This document shows, piece after piece, positions 42,920 through 50,951 of a stretch of DNA of 64,000 nucleotides. Numbering within the stretch: position 1 is the stretch's first letter; each line of letters starts with the position of its first letter. The stretch is taken from positions 124,001-188,000 of the forward strand of contig NZ_JBAXHI010000002.1 in the NCBI RefSeq assembly GCF_037138995.1, written 5' to 3'. The position numbers were made by a program, and so were the translations under genes. This stretch comes from Chlorohelix sp037138995. GTDB taxonomy: Bacteria > Chloroflexota > Chloroflexia > Chloroheliales > Chloroheliaceae. The notes beneath the pieces are model-generated. The model had not been told where the DNA came from. It was given only the letters and a program-made list of their open reading frames with translations, and ran no database searches.

Positions 42920-44734
42920 TTATTTTTTGATAACGCTCCTTAGAGCTAAGGGTACGTAATCTGTTGAAATGTCCACAACTTTGAGGAAATCAATAGCTTC
43001 GGTGGGGCAAACATCCACACAGTTGCCACAGCGAATACAGCGTTTTTCATCCAATAGCATCCCGCTGTAATCTCCCTGTTCTTCTCGTTTCAGTTGCGGT
43101 AGCACTTCCTTACTACTGCCTTCTAAATCCTGCGCGGGTATCATGTAGAGAACATCGTAAGGGCAGGCTTCCACGCACAATCCACAAAGAATGCATCTGT
43201 CAGGATTGATGTTAATATTGTTTTGGCACAACAAACAACGTGAAGCTTCCGTTGCGCCTTGCTCTTTGGTAAGACCCAACTCTACTTCTTCAAATGGGCG
43301 TTTTCGCCGAGCAGCTATCGTTAGCAAGTCCATATGCTGTCGAGGTAAAGCATCATAACCAGTTTTGAAGAGTGGACGTTTAGTCGGGAAAGCTTCAATT
43401 TTCTGTATCGAAATCTTGTTGGCTTTAAGGAACTGATCCATTCTTTGAGCAACGGCGTGTCCTTCGCCCATGGCGTGAACCACATCGTTTGCGCCGGTAT
43501 AGAAGTCACCGGCAATGAACAAGCGCGGTACGCTAGTCATATAGGTATTTCTATCGCGCTCGAACCACTCTCCGCCCTTGGCGTATAGCAGTTCAGGGTA
43601 TTTAGTGTTGCGCTTAGGTCCTCGCAAGTCGCCCGCCCACGAGGGATCTACATCCTGACCGAAGGCAACTACTACTGTATCGCACTCATAGATAAACTCG
43701 CTATTCTCTATAGGTACAGCTTTGCGCCTTCCGTCTGCGCCGGGTTCGCTCATTTTCATGCGAACCATTTCGATACCTTTTAACGAGCCATCTGAATTTG
43801 ATACAATATTTTTTGATGAGACCAAGGTTTTTATTTCAATACCTTCTGGTTCCATCAAGTTGATTTCTTCATCGGTCGCGCTCATTTCTTCAAGTGTACG
43901 GCGATACAACATGGATACTTTTTTGGCACCTAGACGTACCGATGAACGCACGCAGTCCACTGCGGTAAACCCACCGCCCAATACTCCAACACGGGTACCA
44001 ACATCAGTTTTAACCCCGCGGTTGTAATCTAGCATAAATTTCAAACCGGGTATAACTTTAGGATGGTCTGCACCGGGTACAGGCTTATTATCCCAAGTCG
44101 CAGGCGGTTTTTCCTTATATGTACCGGCAGCCATCAAGACGGCATCGTATTGGTCAAGCAAATCACTTAGAAGAATATCTTTACCGATATAGGTATTGAG
44201 TTTGTATTCTACGCCAAGAGCCAGCACGTTTGCTTCAATTTCTGCATCGGTTATATCGCGTGGCATACGATAGTCAGGAATACCAGCCCACATTTGACCG
44301 CCCAACTTCTCCAACGCCTCGTATATCATCACAGAATGCCCTGCTTCGGCAAGGTCTCGTGCTGCTACCAACCCGGTAGGACCACCACCAACAATAGCAA
44401 TTTTGGTAGGTAAAGTACCGGCTTTTTTGGTAAGTTTTGTTGCATCTTTGAAACCATTATCGGCGGCTACCCGTTTCAGGTCACGAATGCCTATTGGTTC
44501 ATCAATTAGACAACGGCGGCAAATCTCTTCGCAGGGGTGCGTGCAAATACGACCCATTACGCCTACCAGCACATTACTGTACCGATTTATTTCATAAGCT
44601 TCGCCATACTTGCCTTGTGAGATTTTATCAATATATTCGGGTACATTGGTATCTACCGGGCAGTTAAACTGGCAGTTTATATTTTTCTTTAACCAGGCAC
44701 TATCCCCGGCGGCAACTTCAAATTTTGTGCTCAT
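42920..44734 (-). CDS. GltD-like FAD/NAD(P) oxidoreductase with two C-terminal [4Fe-4S] clusters
   Basis: A 604-residue flavoprotein. The N-terminal domain (about residues 18-90) has CQFNCPVDTNVPEY and CTHPCEEICRRC cysteines of the GltD/DPYD type. FAD is bound at IVGGGPTGLVAARDLAEAGH (about 112-131) and NAD(P) at VGVLGGGFTAVDCVR (about 242-257); FIAGDFYTGANDVVHA closes the FAD site. Residues of about 500-595 add a two-cluster ferredoxin domain (CILCGLCVEACP, CIRCGNCVDVCP). Such proteins pass electrons between NAD(P)H and ferredoxin or a partner dehydrogenase. No gltB partner is adjacent. The ferredoxin gene 127 bases upstream on the same strand is a likely partner. AGAGGAAG precedes the ATG. 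Confidence 0.88.
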   Translation of the reverse strand: MSTKFEVAAGDSAWLKKNINCQFNCPVDTNVPEYIDKISQGKYGEAYEINRYSNVLVGVMGRICTHPCEEICRRCLIDEPIGIRDLKRVAADNGFKDATKLTKKAGTLPTKIAIVGGGPTGLVAARDLAEAGHSVMIYEALEKLGGQMWAGIPDYRMPRDITDAEIEANVLALGVEYKLNTYIGKDILLSDLLDQYDAVLMAAGTYKEKPPATWDNKPVPGADHPKVIPGLKFMLDYNRGVKTDVGTRVGVLGGGFTAVDCVRSSVRLGAKKVSMLYRRTLEEMSATDEEINLMEPEGIEIKTLVSSKNIVSNSDGSLKGIEMVRMKMSEPGADGRRKAVPIENSEFIYECDTVVVAFGQDVDPSWAGDLRGPKRNTKYPELLYAKGGEWFERDRNTYMTSVPRLFIAGDFYTGANDVVHAMGEGHAVAQRMDQFLKANKISIQKIEAFPTKRPLFKTGYDALPRQHMDLLTIAARRKRPFEEVELGLTKEQGATEASRCLLCQNNININPDRCILCGLCVEACPYDVLYMIPAQDLEGSSKEVLPQLKREEQGDYSGMLLDEKRCIRCGNCVDVCPTEAIDFLKVVDISTDYVPLALRSVIKK

Positions 44735-44861
44735 GACTACTTCCTCTACTCTAGTGATACCATTTATGGGTTAGCCCCAATTTATTTGCGGGTTTTAATC
44801 CTCAAAGAGGGTCAATAGCCCAACTTCCCCTTGCGGGATGACAGATTAGAGTGGTAACAGT

Positions 44862-45290
44862 CTATTCAGTATAGCCCTCTTTACGAGTGTACCATATAGG
44901 CACACGGTTAAGCTGTTTTGCGCCAGCTATAGACACTTCAGGGCGGTTGGTCAATACTTCCCTAGACTTACCAGCCACATCTACGGTGGTTTTCACCGGA
45001 GAGAGATAGATAGTATTCGGTTCTGCTGGGCAACCGCTTGCACAACGCCCACAACCGGTGCATTTATTCTGGTCAATTGCATAGACATAAACTTCTTCAG
45101 GATAACGCGCAACCGACAGAATTTCGCTTTCAGAGATTGCTTTGGGAAGCGTTGGGCAGACATCAATGCAGTTTGTGCAACCAATGCACTTACTTTCATC
45201 AATCGTGTACCGTGTTTTTTTCGGGACGAACGCCAGCAATCGGATGTCCGTTCCTACATAATGATTGAAGTATTTTTTCTTGGAAGCCAT
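44862..45290 (-). CDS. 2x[4Fe-4S] ferredoxin-type protein
   Basis: A 142-residue electron carrier with two clusters: CIGCTNCIDVCP near residues 36-47 and CTGCGRCASGCP near 76-87. Both keep the full CxxCxxCxxxCP pattern, with a longer than usual stretch between them. An N-terminal 30-residue and C-terminal 45-residue extension distinguish it from small soluble ferredoxins. It probably serves KorAB and the GltD-like flavoprotein encoded next in the same direction. It faces NDH-2 across a 410-base divergent region. Confidence 0.88.
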   Translation of the reverse strand: MASKKKYFNHYVGTDIRLLAFVPKKTRYTIDESKCIGCTNCIDVCPTLPKAISESEILSVARYPEEVYVYAIDQNKCTGCGRCASGCPAEPNTIYLSPVKTTVDVAGKSREVLTNRPEVSIAGAKQLNRVPIWYTRKEGYTE

Positions 45291-45701
45291 ATCTCTAATC
45301 CTTCTGATTGAGGGCTTAACTTTCCAGAGTCAGGCTTGTAGCAGTTGAGTGGAACACATGAACAACAGGCTAAAATGCACCCTTGTTAAATTCTAACAAG
45401 TTTGAACTGAACTGTCTGTAGCCCTTGCTACGAGCATTTTTGGCTTTGTAAAGCCATAAACCCTTATTTTATTGTTATAGGTCGCCTAACCGGAAGCTCA
45501 ATTTATGCTAAATCGAAAACTTATCTCAAGTAAACGCAACCTTTTTTAAGTCTGTGTTATAATTGGTTTGCATAATAAATGATAGCAGGTTGGGTTGTGA
45601 ATTAAAAGTGTGAAGAACATTTGTAACCAATTTTTCACGTAATGCTTATCGTTTCTACAGAATGCCTTTCGTGCTTTCATAATTAAAGGGTTGAATCTAA
45701 G
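45291..45701. other. Divergent promoter region between ferredoxin and NDH-2 genes
   Basis: About 410 bases that must hold both promoters. It contains the TGGCTT palindrome at 45441-45458 shared with the korAB leader. No gene or strong terminator is seen. Confidence 0.55.
45441..45458. promoter_or_regulatory. Palindromic motif, second copy
   Basis: TGGCTTTGTAAAGCCATA has arms TGGCTT/AAGCCA and matches the korAB motif at 17 of 18 bases. It lies 151 bases from the ferredoxin start and 244 bases from the NDH-2 start. Confidence 0.45.
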
Positions 45702-46904
45702 ATGAAAAAGCTGCTTATTCTAGGCGGTGGCTATGGGGGATTGCCTTTAGCGCAAAACCTAGCTGATTTGCAACGTAACCATCCTCAATGGGAAATTACC
45801 TTGATTGACCAAAGAGATTATCATTTGTTGCAGGTACGGGTGCATGAGGTCGCGGCGAATAGCATTTCTGTGGATAGAGTAAAAATCCCAATTTCCGAAC
45901 TCCTAGAAGCGCGACATGTTAAATTTGTCCAAACGCTTATTACTAATATTGACACGGTTGGCAAGAAAGTTACTACTTCCAAAGGTACATTTGATTTTGA
46001 CCGATTGGTGCTGGCGTTAGGTTCAGAAACATCCTTTAAAGGTATTCCCGGCATGCACGAGAATGCTATTCCTATGAAGCGTTTAGAAGATGCTATTACT
46101 TTTCGTACTTTGGTGATAAAAGCATTTCGTGAAGCGGCGGAGTTGGTCAAAACTGAGAAATTTGAAAAAAATGACCCGCGCCTCACTTTTGTTATTATCG
46201 GCGCGGGCTTAACTGGCACCGAACTTGCCGCAGAGATGGTGGATTTCTGCGAAGATTTATTGTTACGTTATCCTGCGCTTCGTCCTTATTACCGGATTGT
46301 GCTGATTCATAGAGGAGACCACCTGCTCACACAGTTGCCCCGTATCAATGGAGATTATGCCAAAAATGAATTGCGCCGCAAAGGGGTGGCAATTCTTACT
46401 AACTCCCCTGTAACTAAAGTTGATCCGGGAAATGTGACCCTTCAAAATGGGAAGCATGTAAAGGGGGTTGTAATTTGTTGGTCGGGTGGTATCGAGGGTC
46501 CCGCCATATTAAAAGAAAGCGGCTTTGACACCACTAATGATTTGAGAATACGAACCAACCCTTATTTATGTTCTGAACAATTCCCTTATATATATGCTAT
46601 CGGTGACTTGGCTTTTATCAAAAATCCTTCTACCGGCAAGCCTATACCACAACTCGGTCAATTTGCAGAGCGGCAGGGTCATTATTTGGCTAGATGCTTC
46701 AAAGCTGAAATGGATGCAGTTTCATTTGAACCTTATGAACCAATAAGTCTCGGTATTTCAGTATCGCTTGGAAGACGCGAAGCTCTAACCATTTCTGGAC
46801 CTATGCGTATTACCGGTTTGCCGGGGCGGCTTGCCAAAGATATGAGCTATAGCAAACATGAGTTTGAAATCAGGGTTAAGCCGCCAGTTTTGGGGATTCG
46901 CTAG
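45702..46904 (+). CDS. Type II NADH dehydrogenase-like FAD oxidoreductase
   Basis: A 400-residue flavoprotein of the NDH-2/FAD-dependent pyridine-nucleotide family. The FAD motif LLILGGGYGGLPLAQNL is at residues 4-20, the NAD(P) motif FVIIGAGLTGTELAAEM near 164, and the second FAD contact YAIGDLAFI near 299, where the cofactor tail is held. The C-terminal 50 residues are basic and may bind the membrane. It would transfer electrons from NADH to quinone without pumping protons. A 230-residue membrane protein starts 6 bases downstream and is co-transcribed. Confidence 0.88.
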   Translation: MKKLLILGGGYGGLPLAQNLADLQRNHPQWEITLIDQRDYHLLQVRVHEVAANSISVDRVKIPISELLEARHVKFVQTLITNIDTVGKKVTTSKGTFDFDRLVLALGSETSFKGIPGMHENAIPMKRLEDAITFRTLVIKAFREAAELVKTEKFEKNDPRLTFVIIGAGLTGTELAAEMVDFCEDLLLRYPALRPYYRIVLIHRGDHLLTQLPRINGDYAKNELRRKGVAILTNSPVTKVDPGNVTLQNGKHVKGVVICWSGGIEGPAILKESGFDTTNDLRIRTNPYLCSEQFPYIYAIGDLAFIKNPSTGKPIPQLGQFAERQGHYLARCFKAEMDAVSFEPYEPISLGISVSLGRREALTISGPMRITGLPGRLAKDMSYSKHEFEIRVKPPVLGIR

Positions 46905-46910
46905 GATAAT

Positions 46911-47603
46911 ATGAGTGAAAGAACTTCGACTTATTTAACAAGCTTTTTGGTAGCGGGTTGTGCAATACTGGCGTTATTGGTGGTAATACCGGCAGCTTCA
47001 GCCGCTGCAAATCGTATAAAACCCGGTTGGCGTGCATGGGTTTGGCCCTTGGTATTTCTTTCAATGAGCGTTGCCAGCATTTGTGACTCGGTTGTTGCAA
47101 TGAAAGACTATAGCCGTAGCGACTTATTGGGGCAAATTACAGTCCTATTCCTCGGTCTAACTCTGCACTGGATTATTCTTAATTCATTCTATCGCTGGCA
47201 AGGTGATATAATTGCTCGGGTTATTGCACCGTTCGTTTGGGTTGCTTTTGCTCTTTTTGTAGCTGCACAATTGCTTTCTGCTTCTTTCTTTTCGCTCATT
47301 GCTTACGAAATTATTTGCGCCGTAATCATTACACTGGTTTACTTTCCTCTTTATGTGAAAGATCGTGACCTTGCTACCGATGCACTACCAATCTTGGCTG
47401 GGTTAGCTTTAAATGTAATCGGCGCTTTTTTCAATAGCTTCGATTTTAAAATTAACTTTGGCTTAGCTACAATCAATAATATTGTGATTTTTCACCTATT
47501 TCAGGCGGTTGGCATAATATTATTTTTAATAGGCGGCAATAACTCTTATACAGTTAAATATGCTGCACAACGCCGGCGTGAGCGTGAGAGGATTAACCAC
47601 TGA
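46911..47603 (+). CDS. Seven-helix membrane protein of unknown function
   Basis: A 230-residue integral membrane protein with about seven hydrophobic helices spread along its length and a short basic C-terminal tail (RRRERERI). No catalytic or heme-binding motif is recognised. It lies 6 bases after the NDH-2-like gene, so a functional link such as a membrane anchor or quinone-site partner is possible but only inferred. Confidence 0.7.
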   Translation: MSERTSTYLTSFLVAGCAILALLVVIPAASAAANRIKPGWRAWVWPLVFLSMSVASICDSVVAMKDYSRSDLLGQITVLFLGLTLHWIILNSFYRWQGDIIARVIAPFVWVAFALFVAAQLLSASFFSLIAYEIICAVIITLVYFPLYVKDRDLATDALPILAGLALNVIGAFFNSFDFKINFGLATINNIVIFHLFQAVGIILFLIGGNNSYTVKYAAQRRRERERINH

Positions 47604-47964
47604 TTTTCCACCTTAAGAAATCACAGTGATTAATCTCCCTACGTGGCACAGGCGCACCGCCTTTACGAATACCTCAAATTGAACCTATTTTGAGAACCGT
47701 TTTATAGGGGACAATTTCTTTATTGCAACAAGTTCCAAGGTAAGAAAGGGGTGTCTCCTTGCACTCATCCTCTTCTCTCCGGCGGGTGCAGCAGGTTATT
47801 GCCCAAAAATCGTTTTTTGCAACAGTCCTGCATATACTTGCCTATTGGTTTTTCAGTATCCAAAGCATATGTTATAATTCACTCAGCTATCACTAATACG
47901 CTTGTCGGAATCACAGGCTAAAACTTAGCAAGCCTACTTAAGTTTAGAAATTAAGGGTAAGCAT
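47604..47964. other. Intergenic region with repeat copy B
   Basis: About 360 bases. The left part carries GC-rich arms (ACAGGCGCACCGCC near 47649) related to those at 3615-3654, then the 40-bp repeat at 47690-47729. The right end should hold the arsA-like promoter. No gene is seen. Confidence 0.5.
47690..47729 (-). repeat. 40-bp promoter-like interspersed repeat, copy B
   Basis: Minus-strand copy of the family seen at 3833-3872 and 33841-33880. It matches copy A at 37 of 40 positions. It reads TTGCAA, 16 bases, TATAAA and points away from the ArsA-like gene. Confidence 0.65.
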
Positions 47965-49188
47965 TTGAGAATCATCGTTTACACTGGCAAAGGCGGAGTG
48001 GGTAAGACAAGTATTGCCGCTGCTACTGCTCATCGTTGCGCCGATCTGGGTTATCGCACTATTGTGATGAGTACCGATGCCGCCCATAGCCTCGCCGATT
48101 CCCTAGATAAGCCGCTCGGTCCAGAACCTGTACAAGTAAGAGATAATCTGTGGGCGCAAGAAGTGAATGCGCTGCACGAAATGGAACGTAACTGGGGCAT
48201 TATTCGAGATTTTTTGGTGGAAGTGCTGGCATGGCAAGGGCATAACGATATTGCCACCGAAGAAATGGCAGTCATACCAGGTACCGAAGAGCTTTTTAGC
48301 TTGATTCAAATTAAACGCCATCATGATAGCGGTAAGTATGATGTAATTATCGTTGATGCCGCCCCAACTGGCGAAACCCTGCGTCTGCTAAGCCTGCCCG
48401 ATGCGCTGCATTGGTGGCTTGAAAAAATCTTCCCGACTCTACGCAGCGTTATGAAACTGGCGCGTCCCCTTTTGAGCAAAGTTACTAATCTGCCACTTGC
48501 TAATGATGATGTGTTCAGCAGTCTTGAAGACATCCTCGATCGCCTGAAAAAAGTACGTGACATTATCAGCGACCCTGATACCAGTTCAGCCCGCATTGTG
48601 GTTAACCTTGAGCGGATGGTTATACGTGAGGCACAGCGTAGCCTTACCTACCTCAACCTGTTTGGTTACAATGTGGATGCGGTGATGATTAATCGGGTGC
48701 TAACTCCAGAAATGATTGAACGCTCGCCCGCTCGCGCCCATGTTGCGGAAATGCAGGATAAATATCGTAAAGAGGTTACTGACTCCTTTGCGCCCCTGCC
48801 TTTGTTTCCAGCACCCCAGTTTGAGCATGAAATAGTGGGTGAGCAAATGCTTCGCCAATTGGGTGAAGAGTTGTTCGGCGCAAAGGGCGACCCCACACTC
48901 TTTTTCTTCAAGGGTCAAGCACAGCAAATCACTAAAGAGGGCGATAACTATATCATGCGCTTGAAATTACCCTTTGCTACTGAAGATGATGTTAAGTTGA
49001 TGCAGACCGGAGACGACCTTGTAATTGAGGTGGGCTGGTACAGGCGCACTATTGTACTGCCAACCGCGCTGGCGCGTTGTACAGCGGTTGACGCTATTTT
49101 CAGCGGCGATATTCTGGATATTGTATTTGCTGCTCCCAAACCTGTATTTGATACTTCTAAAGCGCAACCTGCCGGCAAACGTTCGTAA
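47965..49188 (+). CDS. ArsA-like ATPase with HSP20-like C-terminal domain
   Basis: A 407-residue ATPase of the ArsA/Get3 family. The deviant Walker A GKGGVGKTS is at residues 8-16, STDAAHSLADSLD (switch region) near 37, and VDAAPTGETLRLLSLP near 130. Residues of about 318-395 form the small HSP20-like domain found on many of these proteins (IMRLKLPFATEDDVKLMQ). The true role is often not arsenic export; related ATPases are common in chlorosome-bearing phototrophs. The gene is 19 bases before the BchC-like gene, so a link to pigment or chlorosome assembly is suggested. The TTG start has AAGGGT before it. No arsB or arsR is present. Confidence 0.88.
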   Translation: MRIIVYTGKGGVGKTSIAAATAHRCADLGYRTIVMSTDAAHSLADSLDKPLGPEPVQVRDNLWAQEVNALHEMERNWGIIRDFLVEVLAWQGHNDIATEEMAVIPGTEELFSLIQIKRHHDSGKYDVIIVDAAPTGETLRLLSLPDALHWWLEKIFPTLRSVMKLARPLLSKVTNLPLANDDVFSSLEDILDRLKKVRDIISDPDTSSARIVVNLERMVIREAQRSLTYLNLFGYNVDAVMINRVLTPEMIERSPARAHVAEMQDKYRKEVTDSFAPLPLFPAPQFEHEIVGEQMLRQLGEELFGAKGDPTLFFFKGQAQQITKEGDNYIMRLKLPFATEDDVKLMQTGDDLVIEVGWYRRTIVLPTALARCTAVDAIFSGDILDIVFAAPKPVFDTSKAQPAGKRS

Positions 49189-49207
49189 ATAGGTAGAAGA
49201 AATAGCT

Positions 49208-50170
49208 ATGATAATTCGCACAGCGCAAGCTATTGTAGTGTCCTCTCCAAACCGAATGACTTTCACAGACGTTCGCCTTCGCGCACTAGCGCCGGATGAG
49301 GTGTTAGTACGTACTCTCTACACCTCGATTTCGGCTGGCACAGAACGACTTTTGATGGCGGGAAGTCTTGTGGAAATGGCTAATCTGCCTTTCCCCTGTA
49401 TTCCCGGCTACGAAACGGTGGGCGAAATTGTGGAAGTTGGCGCGGCAGTCTCGCCAAATTATGTAGGTGAACTGGCATTTGTTGGCGGTAGTTATGGCTA
49501 TGAGGGGGTAACGCCTGCATGGGGCGGTCAATCCAGCTATATTACTACCCACTACAGTAAGGCGTATTTGCTAAATGGGCTTGACCCGGTAGCGGCAGTG
49601 GCAGTAGCTCCGGCAGCTACAGCATGGCATGGCGTTGAGTTGATTGACATCAAACCGGGCGAATTGGTGCTGATTATGGGTCAGGGTCCAATCGGGCAAT
49701 TGGCTGCTCAAGCCGCCAAACTTAAAGGGGCGGAACTAATTGTGTGCGACACAGTTCAAGACCGACTCGATAAAGCTATTGCAGGGGATATTAAAGTTAA
49801 CATCACTACCACGCCTCTGAAATCCAAACTCCCCGGCAAGGTGGATGTGATGATAGATGCTACCGGCAAAATGGAAGTTATCGGCACAAATATCACCGCA
49901 ATGCGCGACCGTGGCAGGGTGTTGATGCTAGGATTCTACCGCCGCATTGATTTAGATTTTGCTTGGCCCTTCCTCAAAGAATTATCATTCCACACCAGCC
50001 GCGAATGGGCGGTTGAAGATGTTCCGGCAGTTATAAACGCAATGCACCTTAATAAAATCCAGACCGAATACCTGTTTACGCATCGCTACCCGGTAGCTGA
50101 ATATCAGGAAGCCTATGCTGCCGCTTTGCACAATCCTTATTGCCTAAAAGCTTTGATTAATTGGCAATAG
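49208..50170 (+). CDS. bchC: BchC-like bacteriochlorophyllide dehydrogenase
   Basis: A 320-residue medium-chain dehydrogenase-fold protein that best fits BchC, which oxidises the 3-hydroxyethyl group of bacteriochlorophyllide to acetyl in bacteriochlorophyll a synthesis. Support comes from SISAGTERLLMAG near residue 38, IPGYETVGEIVEVG near 65 (GYE where zinc alcohol dehydrogenases have GHE, so the catalytic zinc ligands are missing), APAATAWHGVELI near 136, and the nucleotide motif LIMGQGPIGQLAAQAA near 153. Its neighbour is the ArsA-like ATPase. A general quinone reductase or sorbitol-dehydrogenase-like protein is the alternative. Family call rests on pattern recognition without a search. 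Confidence 0.75.
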   Translation: MIIRTAQAIVVSSPNRMTFTDVRLRALAPDEVLVRTLYTSISAGTERLLMAGSLVEMANLPFPCIPGYETVGEIVEVGAAVSPNYVGELAFVGGSYGYEGVTPAWGGQSSYITTHYSKAYLLNGLDPVAAVAVAPAATAWHGVELIDIKPGELVLIMGQGPIGQLAAQAAKLKGAELIVCDTVQDRLDKAIAGDIKVNITTTPLKSKLPGKVDVMIDATGKMEVIGTNITAMRDRGRVLMLGFYRRIDLDFAWPFLKELSFHTSREWAVEDVPAVINAMHLNKIQTEYLFTHRYPVAEYQEAYAAALHNPYCLKALINWQ

Positions 50171-50280
50171 CTTACAATTTGGACTCTTTATAAGAGCGCA
50201 TAAGAGAAAGGGGGTTTTATACCCTTTTGTGAAGGCTCAAAATAAATAGAAATCATACTATATTCTTCCCTTTTATATAC

Positions 50281-50309
50281 TTGACAACCCAACCCTTTTA
50301 GTATATCTT
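50281..50309 (+). promoter_or_regulatory. Promoter candidate of rubrerythrin gene
   Basis: TTGACA (50281-50286) is a perfect -35 hexamer; TATCTT (50304-50309) lies 17 bases downstream as a -10. The operator-like repeat at 50315-50331 falls at the expected start of transcription. Confidence 0.6.
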
Positions 50310-50314
50310 CCTAA

Positions 50315-50331
50315 TTAAGAATCGTTCTTAA
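50315..50331. promoter_or_regulatory. Operator-like inverted repeat at rubrerythrin promoter
   Basis: TTAAGAATCGTTCTTAA is a perfect 7-3-7 inverted repeat just downstream of the -10 element. Its size and A/T arms are in the range of Fur/PerR-family sites, which would make sense for a peroxide-defence operon. Confidence 0.55.
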
Positions 50332-50440
50332 ATAGCTAACTCTGTGAAATGTTTAAACGAGGATGCCGATACTTCATGGTAGCCTCTTGTCGGTTGAAAG
50401 AACCTCAGTAGATATAATCAAAAGAAGGAGATTACTGGTA

Positions 50441-50866
50441 ATGGCTAATTTGCATGGATCTAAAACCCACGAAAACTTGAAGGAAGCCTTTGCAGGCGAG
50501 TCGCAAGCAAACCGCCGCTATCTTTATTTCGCACGTGCCGCCGATGTTGAAGGTGAGCCGGAAATTGCTGCGTTGTTCCGTTCGGTAGCAGAAGGCGAAA
50601 CCGGACACGCTTTTGGTCACTTCGATTTCTTGAAAGAAGTTGGAGACCCGGTTACAGGCGAACCAGTAGGCGATAGCGCCGCCAACCTGAAATCGGCAAT
50701 CGCCGGAGAAACCTACGAATACAGCGAAATGTATCCCGGCTTTGCCAAAACCGCTCGCGAAGAAGGCTTTGCCGAAGTTGCCGAGTGGCTTGAAACCCTC
50801 GCCAAAGCCGAAAAGTCGCACGCTGGTCGCTTCACCAAAGGTTTGGCGAATCTTGGCGTTGATTAA
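50441..50866 (+). CDS. Rubrerythrin, ferritin-like domain only
   Basis: A 141-residue diiron protein of the rubrerythrin family that reduces hydrogen peroxide. The iron ligands appear as EAFAGESQANRRY, then EGETGHAFGH, GETYEYSEMY and a last EKSHAGRF. The C-terminal rubredoxin-like domain of classic rubrerythrins is missing, as in the erythrin-like subgroup. The ATG at 50441 is chosen because AAGAAGGAG lies 10 bases before it and the family starts here; an upstream in-frame start would add 26 unrelated residues. It is the first of three linked genes (rubrerythrin, Fe-S protein, DUF3501), a grouping seen in other bacteria. Confidence 0.93.
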   Translation: MANLHGSKTHENLKEAFAGESQANRRYLYFARAADVEGEPEIAALFRSVAEGETGHAFGHFDFLKEVGDPVTGEPVGDSAANLKSAIAGETYEYSEMYPGFAKTAREEGFAEVAEWLETLAKAEKSHAGRFTKGLANLGVD

Positions 50867-50951
50867 TAATCCGGGAGAGTAGCAAAATTGGGGCGCGGCT
50901 TACCGTGTCCCTTTTACTGGCAAAATCTCTAATTAATTTCAGGATGGCAAA

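Noticed and set aside
47965..49188. Arsenite-export ATPase
   Set aside because: The family is right but no arsB, arsR or arsD is near, and the neighbour is a BchC-like gene, so an arsenic role is not supported.
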